Source: Candidatus Eiseniibacteriota bacterium
GTDB lineage: Bacteria > Eisenbacteria > RBG-16-71-46 > CAIMUX01 > WJJG01
Assembly: GCA_016867695.1 (NCBI GenBank)
Contig: VGIY01000208.1
Span: 1 to 5,026 of the forward strand
Length of the DNA stretch: 5,026 nt
Direction of reading: 5' to 3'
Shown here: one piece after another, positions 1-5,026 of the stretch
How positions within the stretch are numbered: position 1 is the stretch's first letter
How the letters are laid out: each line of letters begins with the position of its first letter
Program-made: the position numbers and the translations under genes
Notes under the pieces: generated by a model
The model's database searches: none
Told to the model about the DNA's origin: nothing
What the model saw: only the letters and a program-made list of their open reading frames with translations

Positions 1-1
1 C

Positions 2-1228
2 GACCCCGACTTCGTCATCCGCGGGCTGATCGTGGACCGGCGCCGGGGCAACATCCTCAAGATGGACCGGCACCACTACGCGGTGCAGGCCTTCCACGGC
101 ACGCGCAAGCTGCCGCCGGAGATGCGCAAGGACCTCTACGCGCGCCGCCGGGTGCGGATCGGCGCCGGGACCTTCGTGCCGGTCGATTCCCCCTTCTCGG
201 TTCCCGAGATCAGCCTCTACGCGCAGATGGTGGACTTGATGGACCGCCGGGAGCGCCGCCCCGACTACCGCCACCTCTACGACGACGTGCGCGCGGCGAT
301 CGACGAGGCGCACGCCGACGACAGCATCAAGGGCGTCATCGCCCGCGCCCCGCTGCGCTACCTCGAGGTGGACGGCGCGCTGGCGGAGACGCTCGAGCGC
401 CTGCGCACCCTGGGGACGAAGCTCTTCCTGCTGACCAACTCCGAGCCCGCCTACTCGGCGCTGGTGATGGAGCGGCTGCTGACCGGGCGCGGCTCGCGCC
501 GGCGGCACTGGACGGGCTTCTTCGACCTGATCGTCGTCCGCGCGGAGAAGCCCGCCTTCTTCGCCCGCCACGAGGCGTTCCGCCCGCTCGACGCGCGGAT
601 CCTGGGCGCCTCGCGGGACCGCCGGCCCCGCTTCGCCTTCGCCGGCGGCTGCGTGAGCGCGCTCGAGCGCGCGCTCGGGGTCGCCGGGGACGAGATCCTC
701 TACTTCGGCGATCACACCTACGGCGACATCATGAAGTCGAAGCGCTCCGGGGGCTGGCGCACGGCGATGATCATCCGCGAGCTGGAGGAGGAGCTCGAGC
801 GGTTGGAGACGGTGCGCGGGCCGCTGCGCCGGTTGGAGCAGCTCGAGCGGCGCGCCGACCGCATCGCCGGCGAGCGCGACTTCCTCGAGCGCGCCCTGGA
901 GGGCGAGGTGCCGCCCCGGGCGCGCGCCCGGTATCGCGCCGAGCGGGGCCTGCCGCCCGGAGTGCGCGAGGCGAGACGCCTGCTCGGGCGCCTGGAGGAG
1001 GAGCTGGACGGGGTGCGCCGGACGATCGCCGAGCTCGAGGCGGCGATCGACGCCTGCTTCAACGAGCACTGGGGCTCGATCTTCCGCGCCGGCCGCGAGA
1101 TCTCCCACTTCGGCAACCAGGTCGGCGAGTTCGCCTGCATCTACACCAGCCGGGTGAGCAACTTCAGGAACTACCCGATGGACAAGTACTTCCTCACCGC
1201 GCACGAGTTCATGCCCCACGAGCACTAG
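2..1228 (+). CDS. HAD-IG family 5'-nucleotidase (cytosolic IMP/GMP nucleotidase type), 5' partial
   Basis: Predicted cytosolic phosphatase that removes the 5'-phosphate from purine nucleoside monophosphates (IMP/GMP in characterised relatives such as human NT5C2). The reading frame is open from base 2, and the conserved family block DPDFVIRGL...GNILKMD starts before the first in-window start codon (GTG at 32). The true start is therefore upstream, and roughly 50-60 residues are missing, including the nucleophile motif DxDxT. Visible HAD motifs, counting the codon at base 2 as residue 1: motif II LLTNS with Thr145 (434-436); motif III Lys183 in AEKP (548-550); motif IV GDHTYGD with Asp237 and Asp242 (710, 725), spaced five apart as in NT5C2. 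The GGC...LG...ILYFGDH block and the C-terminal ending AHEFMPHE are also family hallmarks. Residues about 260-350 form a charged, Arg/Glu-rich helical or coiled-coil segment. The stop is TAG at 1226-1228. Family assignment is firm; substrate is inferred. Confidence 0.93.
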   Translation, partial: DPDFVIRGLIVDRRRGNILKMDRHHYAVQAFHGTRKLPPEMRKDLYARRRVRIGAGTFVPVDSPFSVPEISLYAQMVDLMDRRERRPDYRHLYDDVRAAIDEAHADDSIKGVIARAPLRYLEVDGALAETLERLRTLGTKLFLLTNSEPAYSALVMERLLTGRGSRRRHWTGFFDLIVVRAEKPAFFARHEAFRPLDARILGASRDRRPRFAFAGGCVSALERALGVAGDEILYFGDHTYGDIMKSKRSGGWRTAMIIRELEEELERLETVRGPLRRLEQLERRADRIAGERDFLERALEGEVPPRARARYRAERGLPPGVREARRLLGRLEEELDGVRRTIAELEAAIDACFNEHWGSIFRAGREISHFGNQVGEFACIYTSRVSNFRNYPMDKYFLTAHEFMPHEH

Positions 1229-1362
1229 GCGGGAGTGATGCTCCGCGAAGCGCCGCGCGGGGCTGCGAGGGGCGCCGGCCACGGCGGCCCGCCCGGCCGC
1301 ATCGGGAGCTCGGGCGCGGCGAGCGCGCCGTGGATCCGCTCCAGCGCCCCCGACGCGGGCCC

Positions 1363-2493
1363 TCAGCGGGAGAGGATCTCCTCGTAGATCGCCGCGGTCC
1401 GGGCGGCCTGCGCGCGGGCGTCCCAGCCCGCGGCGATGCGCTCGCGGCCGCGGCGGCCGATGGCGGGCCAGGTCTCCGGCAGGGAGAGGAGCGAGGCCAG
1501 GTTGCGGGCCAGCCGCTCGTCGTCGAACTCGTCACTGAGCAGCCCGCTCTCGCCGTCGGCGACGACCTCGGGGATGTCGTCGTGCCGCGTCGAGACGACC
1601 GGCAGCCCGGCGGCCTGAGCCTCGATCAGCGCCACGGGCGCGCCCCCCTCGCCGTCGCCGTCGGGCGCGGTGCGGCTGGCGGCGAGGAAGAGGTGGGCGC
1701 GGTCGAGGGCGGCCAGGTGGCGCCCGTAGGGCACGTACCCCTCCAGGATCACGCGGTCCGCCAAGCCGTGGCGGGCGACGGCGGCCTCGACGCTCTTCCG
1801 CTCCGGCCCATCTCCGAGGATGCGCAGGCGGCAGCGGGGGTGGCCCTGGGAGGCGGCGGCGAAGGCGGCCACCGCCGCGGCCACGCCCTTCTTTGGCCTC
1901 AGGCTCGAGCTGACCAGGATCTCGACCTCGCCGTCCGGGCCCGGGCGGCGCTCGCGAAAGGGGATCGTCGAGAGATCGATGCCCAGATGGACGACGCGGA
2001 CCTTCTCGGACGGGCAGCCGAGCGAGACCAGCCTGGCGCCGAGCGCGGGACCCTCGACGAGGAAGGCGTCCCCGGCGGCGAAGAGTTTCCGATAGCGGCG
2101 GCGCCACCAGACTCGGCGAGCCTGCCTGCTGGCGTCGCGGCCGTAGAAGGAGGTCACCAGGGGCAACCGGGCCGCGCGGGCGACGGCCAGAGCCCTGGCG
2201 CCCTCCCAGCCGAGGTGGGCGTGGAGCAGCAGGGCCCGCTCGCCGCGCAGCCGGGGCAGGTAGAGCGGCGGATCGAAACGCCCGCTGAAGGTGAGCCAGC
2301 GGTTGCGCGCTCGCGCCCATCCGCCAAGGCTGTCGGTGACGCAGTGGACGGGCGAGAAGGGGAAGGCCTCGGGATGATCGAGCGCCTGGGTGAGCACGAT
2401 CGGCCGGAAGTCCCGGGCATGGAGAAGCTGGGTGTGGATCCAGCTTCCCGTGCGGAACAGGTAGGGGCTGACGAGGTGGGCGACGGTCCGCAT
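1363..2493 (-). CDS. Glycosyltransferase, GT4-like (GT-B fold, WcaL/colanic-acid type)
   Basis: Predicted cytoplasmic or membrane-associated retaining glycosyltransferase that moves a sugar from a nucleotide-sugar donor to a growing surface polysaccharide or glycolipid; donor and acceptor are unknown. It has 376 residues, normal for the family, with no signal peptide or membrane span. The N-terminal GT-B domain covers about residues 1-185 (HAHLGWEGA at 91-99, SFYGRD at 115-120, VHLGID at 168-173). The C-terminal donor-binding domain follows: SSSLRPKKG at 195-203 supplies the Arg/Lys phosphate contacts, LGDGPE at 226-231, and EGGAPVALIEAQAAGLPVV at 282-300 holds the paired glutamates E282 and E291, followed by HDDIPEVV and GESGLL. 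The start is well fixed: an in-frame TAG (2503-2505, read on the minus strand) lies four codons before the ATG. No Shine-Dalgarno is visible. It is convergent with the nucleotidase and divergent from the barrel gene, so it appears monocistronic here. Confidence 0.93.
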   Translation of the reverse strand: MRTVAHLVSPYLFRTGSWIHTQLLHARDFRPIVLTQALDHPEAFPFSPVHCVTDSLGGWARARNRWLTFSGRFDPPLYLPRLRGERALLLHAHLGWEGARALAVARAARLPLVTSFYGRDASRQARRVWWRRRYRKLFAAGDAFLVEGPALGARLVSLGCPSEKVRVVHLGIDLSTIPFRERRPGPDGEVEILVSSSLRPKKGVAAAVAAFAAASQGHPRCRLRILGDGPERKSVEAAVARHGLADRVILEGYVPYGRHLAALDRAHLFLAASRTAPDGDGEGGAPVALIEAQAAGLPVVSTRHDDIPEVVADGESGLLSDEFDDERLARNLASLLSLPETWPAIGRRGRERIAAGWDARAQAARTAAIYEEILSR

Positions 2494-2499
2494 GGCGGC

Positions 2500-2528
2500 A
2501 AGCTAAGCCGGCGGCCCGGATTTCGCAA
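2500..2528 (-). promoter_or_regulatory. Weak candidate promoter for the glycosyltransferase (possible leaderless start)
   Basis: Read on the minus strand, TTGCGA (2528-2523) and TAGCTT (2505-2500) are separated by exactly 17 bases. The hexamers match the sigma70 consensus at 4/6 and 3/6. TAGCTT ends six bases before the ATG, so transcription would begin at or next to the start codon. This fits the absence of a Shine-Dalgarno sequence, but the hexamer matches are weak and could arise by chance. Confidence 0.3.
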
Positions 2529-2632
2529 TGGCCTGCGGCGGCGGCCCCGAATGGCGGCGGGGCACCGACCCTGAGGACCCGGCGAAGCGGATGGAGCGAG
2601 GGGGCGGCGCGGGCGCCGGGGCCGGCGGTCGA

Positions 2633-2661
2633 TTGACAGCCTTCGGAGCCCTTGCTATGCT
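2633..2661 (+). promoter_or_regulatory. Sigma70-type promoter with extended -10, for the barrel/S55 gene pair
   Basis: A perfect -35 hexamer TTGACA (2633-2638) is followed by a 17-base spacer and the -10 hexamer TATGCT (2656-2661, four of six consensus positions). TG at 2653-2654, one base before the -10, makes it an extended -10 element. It stands out from the surrounding GC-rich sequence. Transcription would start near 2668, giving a leader of about 67 bases before the ATG at 2735. The site also argues against extending the barrel protein upstream to in-frame starts at 2528 or 2657, which would lie before or inside the promoter. Confidence 0.82.
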
Positions 2662-2696
2662 GCGCCGGCTCATTCCGATACGGGCTTTCGCGGACA

Positions 2697-2717
2697 CCCG
2701 CGCCGGGGCGGCGCGGG
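2697..2717 (+). promoter_or_regulatory. GC-only hairpin in the mRNA leader of the barrel gene
   Basis: CCCGCGCC (2697-2704) and GGCGCGGG (2710-2717) are perfect reverse complements separated by a five-base loop, GGGGC. This gives an 8-bp stem made only of G-C pairs. It lies inside the predicted leader, about 30 bases after the expected transcription start, and ends four bases before the Shine-Dalgarno. There is no following T-run, so it is not an intrinsic terminator. A role in mRNA stability or translation control is possible. In DNA this rich in GC, a chance stem cannot be excluded. Confidence 0.45.
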
Positions 2718-2721
2718 CGGC

Positions 2722-2731
2722 GGGAGGGAGG
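2722..2731 (+). promoter_or_regulatory. Ribosome binding site deciding the start of the barrel gene
   Basis: GGGAGGGAGG contains two overlapping Shine-Dalgarno cores. The first (2722-2727) ends seven bases before the ATG at 2735, a near-ideal spacing. Together with the signal peptide that begins exactly at this ATG, it fixes the start at 2735 rather than at earlier in-frame codons. Confidence 0.8.
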
Positions 2732-2734
2732 CGC

Positions 2735-3661
2735 ATGCGCTGGGCTTTCTGGCTGGGCCTGTGGGCCGTCGTGTTGTGGATGGGAGCGGCTCCGGCGACC
2801 GCCGAGGATCCCATCGGGCGGATCAGCCTGGGAGGGAGCGGCGGCTTCTCCAGCTACCTCCTCAGCGATCTGAACAGCCGGATCGCGAACCAGGGCAACC
2901 ACTACCTGAGCCGGGAGCGGGGCGTCGAGCCGTTGCAGACCGTCTCACCCCTCAAGGAGCTCTCTCCGCTCGAGTTCGGCTGGACCTTCTGGGCCGACCT
3001 GAAGGTGCCCGTGCCCTTCGTCGATTTCCTCTTCCTCTCCGGCGGCTACGGCTCGTCGTCGGGGGCGACCGAGGGCCCCGACGTGGACGACATCCTGCGC
3101 ATCGAGGCGCGGCAGACCGCCTTCCACGCCCGTCTCCTTTACGTCCCGCCCTTCCGCTTCCAGGAGGACACGCGCCTCTTCATCGGAGGCGGACCCCTGT
3201 TCATCCGCAACCAGGAAGTCACCGCCTCGCAGACCAACCGGACGAACAAGGACGCCCAGTGGACCGAGGAGATCACCTACAGCGGCAGCGGCACGGGCTG
3301 GCAGGTGGGGCTGGCGGCCGAGTACATGATCCAGGACCACATGACGCTCTGCGTCGACCTGGGCTATCGCTTCGCCAATCTGCAGTACGACTCCTGGTCG
3401 CCGGACGCCAACGTCAAGATCCGCGTGCCGATGACCGCGGAGACCGAGGAGTACGATCGGCTGCACTACCGGGAGAGCTACCCGGGCCGCGTCTTCCTCA
3501 ACTGGGATGCGACCATCGCGGCGGCGCCGGCCACCGACTACGAGCGCCTGCTGCAGTTCGGACCGAATCGCGAGTACCTGCAGGCACTGACCAGGGAACA
3601 GCTCGGCCTCGACATGTCGGGCATGATGCTCCACATCGGGCTGCGCTTCTACTTGCTCTAG
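2735..3661 (+). CDS. Predicted secreted outer-membrane beta-barrel protein, unknown function
   Basis: This 308-residue protein begins with a Sec signal peptide: short basic start (MRW), hydrophobic core rich in Leu, Trp and Val (residues 4-18), then APATA|EDP with likely cleavage after Ala23. The mature part has alternating amphipathic stretches with aromatic girdle residues and Gly-rich turns. Examples are FGWTFWADLKVPVPF, FLFLSGGYGSSSG, the long hairpin GTGWQVGLAAEYM...MTLCVDLGYRFA, and a final strand MLHIGLRFYLL whose alternating hydrophobic and aromatic residues resemble an outer-membrane barrel C-terminal strand. Loop regions are polar and acidic (for example TNRTNKDAQWTEE). This supports an OmpW-like or generic small outer-membrane barrel, but I do not recognise a named family; a periplasmic beta-rich protein is the alternative. 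It has its own strong promoter and ribosome site upstream. The S55-like gene follows after 74 bases, probably in the same operon. The stop is TAG at 3659-3661. Confidence 0.82.
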   Translation: MRWAFWLGLWAVVLWMGAAPATAEDPIGRISLGGSGGFSSYLLSDLNSRIANQGNHYLSRERGVEPLQTVSPLKELSPLEFGWTFWADLKVPVPFVDFLFLSGGYGSSSGATEGPDVDDILRIEARQTAFHARLLYVPPFRFQEDTRLFIGGGPLFIRNQEVTASQTNRTNKDAQWTEEITYSGSGTGWQVGLAAEYMIQDHMTLCVDLGYRFANLQYDSWSPDANVKIRVPMTAETEEYDRLHYRESYPGRVFLNWDATIAAAPATDYERLLQFGPNREYLQALTREQLGLDMSGMMLHIGLRFYLL

Positions 3662-3715
3662 CTTCCGCTCCGGCCCGAGGTCCCGCGGCGAGGCGGGGGC
3701 GGTCGCGCCGGGCCC

Positions 3716-3724
3716 GGGGGAGGG
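3716..3724 (+). promoter_or_regulatory. Probable ribosome binding site of the S55-like gene
   Basis: GGGGGAGGG lies 11 bases before the ATG at 3736, slightly longer than ideal spacing. No nearer purine-rich core exists, and the downstream ATG opens directly into a signal peptide, so this start is preferred. The 74-base gap between the two genes (3662-3735) shows no promoter and no stem followed by a T-run, consistent with co-transcription. Confidence 0.5.
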
Positions 3725-3735
3725 ACCGTTCGGCC

Positions 3736-5026
3736 ATGCGCGGCGCAGCCCTTCTCGTCCCGACCATTCCCTTCCTCCTGGGCGTTGCCCTGTCGGTTGC
3801 CGCTCCGGCGGCGATCGAGCCCTTTCCGCTGGCCGACCTGCGCCCGGGGATGCGCGGCTTCGCGCTCACGGTGCTCGAGGGCGAGGAGCCCGACACCTTC
3901 GCCGTCGAGATCGTCGGCGTGACCGCCGGCAGCGGCCCGGGGCAGCATCTGATACTCGTCAAGGCGCTCGACGAGCGCATCGCCCGGACCGGCATCGCCG
4001 CCGGAATGAGCGGCAGCCCGGTCTTCATCGACGGCCGCATCGCCGCGGCGCTCGCCTACGCCTACGTGGGCGCCACGGAGCCGATCGGCGCCGCCGTCCC
4101 CTTCGATGAGATGCGCCGCGGCCTGGGGTGGAGCTTCGAGCGCGACGGAGCGGAGGAGCCGCGTTCGCGGCGCGGGGCGGGGCACGGCCTGCCCCCCTTT
4201 CCCGAGTGGCGGGCGCGCGAGGCGGCAGGGGCCGGGGCGGGTGGCGAGCCGCGGGGGGATGAGTCGCGCCCCGTCTGGCCGCCGGCGGGCATGCCTGCCC
4301 CGCGGGAGCTTGCCGGGATGCGCCGTCTCGATCTGCCGATGGCGGTGGGAGGCGCCCTGGGCGGAGCCGCCGCGAGCGAGCGGTCCTGGTGGGACGAACG
4401 GGGCATCGCCCTGCTGCCCGCCCTCGGCGGGGGAGCGGGCGAGGGAGCCGTCCGCAGCGCGGCAAGGGCGGGGCGCGCGACGCTGCGCACCGGAGACGCC
4501 ATCGCCATCGACCTGATCTCGGGCGACATGGCCGCCTCGGCCATCGGCACGGTGACCTGGAGCGAGGGGGACCGCGTCCTGGCGCTGGGGCACGGCTTCC
4601 TGACGGCGCTGCCGATCGAGGTGCCGGTCTCTCGCGCGCGCATCCACGCGATCATCCCGACGCGGGGCGTCTCCTTCAAGATCGGCGCGCCGGTTGAGGA
4701 AGTGGGCACGCTCATCGCCGACCGCGAGCCGGGCGTGGCGGCCCGGCTCGGGCGCATCGCGCCGCGGATTCCCTTCAGCCTCCGGCTGCGATCGGGCAGC
4801 GGCGCCTTTCCCGAGCAAGCCTTCGACTTCAGTGTCGCCCGCAACGAGATCCTCTCGCCGGCGCTGATCGCGCTGGCCGCCCGATCGGCGGTGACCGTCT
4901 ACGGCTACGGCCTGGGGGCGGGCACGCTGGCCAGCCGGCTCGAGATCCTCTTCGACGACGGACGACGGCTGGCGCGCGAGGATCTTCTGCGCACGCTCAG
5001 CCCCGGTCAGGCCGTCGGGGAGGCGC
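3736..5026 (+). CDS. Secreted SpoIVB-type (S55) serine peptidase domain protein, 3' partial
   Basis: The frame is open from the ATG at 3736 to the window end: 430 codons with no stop, so the C terminus is missing. A Sec signal peptide (hydrophobic residues 4-22, likely cleavage near AAPA|A at 25) places it in the periplasm or outside the cell. The domain entry LRPGMRGFALTVLEG (35-49) is followed by FAVEIVGV, then Asp79 and GMSGSPVFIDGR (90-101) with the presumed nucleophile Ser92. This matches the Asp363/Ser378 region of Bacillus SpoIVB. A low-complexity Gly/Ala/Arg/Pro stretch (about 136-195) interrupts the domain. GDMAASAIGTVTW (263-275) and RVLALGHGF follow, with His286 as the presumed catalytic histidine, then SFKIGAP, VGTLIADREPGV and a beta-rich tail. 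All three triad candidates are present, so it may be an active peptidase; the substrate is unknown. No PDZ domain is evident in the visible part. It lies downstream of the barrel gene, probably in the same operon. Confidence 0.9.
   Translation, partial: MRGAALLVPTIPFLLGVALSVAAPAAIEPFPLADLRPGMRGFALTVLEGEEPDTFAVEIVGVTAGSGPGQHLILVKALDERIARTGIAAGMSGSPVFIDGRIAAALAYAYVGATEPIGAAVPFDEMRRGLGWSFERDGAEEPRSRRGAGHGLPPFPEWRAREAAGAGAGGEPRGDESRPVWPPAGMPAPRELAGMRRLDLPMAVGGALGGAAASERSWWDERGIALLPALGGGAGEGAVRSAARAGRATLRTGDAIAIDLISGDMAASAIGTVTWSEGDRVLALGHGFLTALPIEVPVSRARIHAIIPTRGVSFKIGAPVEEVGTLIADREPGVAARLGRIAPRIPFSLRLRSGSGAFPEQAFDFSVARNEILSPALIALAARSAVTVYGYGLGAGTLASRLEILFDDGRRLAREDLLRTLSPGQAVGEA

Noticed and set aside
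653..679. Palindromic GAGCGCGCTC / CGAGCGCGCGCTCG stretch, considered as an operator or recombination site.
   Set aside because: It lies within the nucleotidase coding sequence and is explained by GC-rich codons for Ser, Ala, Leu, Glu and Arg in a conserved helix.
1313..1329. Hairpin GGCGCG/CGCGCC with a 5-base loop between the convergent nucleotidase and glycosyltransferase genes, considered as a bidirectional terminator.
   Set aside because: Only six base pairs and no T-run on either strand. Short GC stems are expected by chance in this composition. Termination may be Rho-dependent, but the sequence does not show it. Nothing else is evident in 1229-1362.
1330..2574. Long open frame on the plus strand opposite the glycosyltransferase.
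   Set aside because: High-GC shadow: its translation is Gly/Arg/Ala/Glu-rich with no recognisable domain, whereas the minus strand encodes a full glycosyltransferase with ordered motifs.
2528..2734. Upstream in-frame extension of the barrel protein (starts at 2528 or at the ATG at 2657).
   Set aside because: It would place the start before or within the -10 element and bury the signal peptide internally. The ATG at 2735 has a strong ribosome site and begins a proper signal sequence.
4230..4258. G-run cluster in the S55-like gene, considered as a second quadruplex motif.
   Set aside because: The loop before the final G-run exceeds seven bases, so the canonical pattern is not met. It lies inside the Gly/Ala-rich linker coding region.
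3658..4818. Long minus-strand open frame opposite the S55-like gene.
   Set aside because: Arg/Gly/Asp-rich translation without motifs; the plus strand carries clear S55 motifs over the same bases.

Overview
This 5 kb window is very GC-rich (roughly 70% by eye). It holds four protein-coding genes packed closely, two of them cut by the window edges. Two proteins carry Sec-type signal peptides, and one of those looks like an outer-membrane beta-barrel, so the source is most likely a Gram-negative (diderm) bacterium. The combination of a eukaryotic-type HAD-IG 5'-nucleotidase, an S55-like peptidase and high GC would fit lineages such as Candidatus Eisenbacteria, Myxococcota-like groups or Acidobacteriota. 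The taxon cannot be fixed from this sequence alone.

Layout: (1) 2-1228, plus strand: the C-terminal four fifths or so of a HAD-superfamily 5'-nucleotidase related to cytosolic IMP/GMP nucleotidase (NT5C2 type). Its start lies upstream of the window. (2) 1229-1362: a short gap between convergent genes, with no convincing terminator. (3) 1363-2493, minus strand: a complete family-4-like glycosyltransferase, probably for surface polysaccharide or glycan. (4) 2494-2734: a divergent intergenic region. It carries a textbook sigma70-type promoter on the plus strand (TTGACA, 17 bp, TATGCT with an extended -10). The leader that follows contains a perfect 8-bp GC hairpin and a quadruplex-like G-run pattern overlapping the Shine-Dalgarno. 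A weaker candidate promoter for the glycosyltransferase sits directly against that gene's ATG. (5) 2735-3661, plus strand: a secreted 308-residue predicted outer-membrane beta-barrel of unknown function. (6) 3736 to the window end, plus strand: a secreted protein with SpoIVB-type (S55) serine-peptidase motifs, cut off at its 3' end.

The beta-barrel and S55 genes are 74 bases apart on the same strand with no evident terminator between them, so they are probably co-transcribed from the 2633-2661 promoter as an envelope-directed pair. The nucleotidase and glycosyltransferase show no obvious functional link to them.

The most interesting observations are that the S55 catalytic motifs appear in circularly permuted order relative to Bacillus SpoIVB, and that the barrel gene's leader could fold in two mutually exclusive ways around its ribosome binding site. 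No defence system, mobile element, CRISPR array, tRNA or rRNA was seen.
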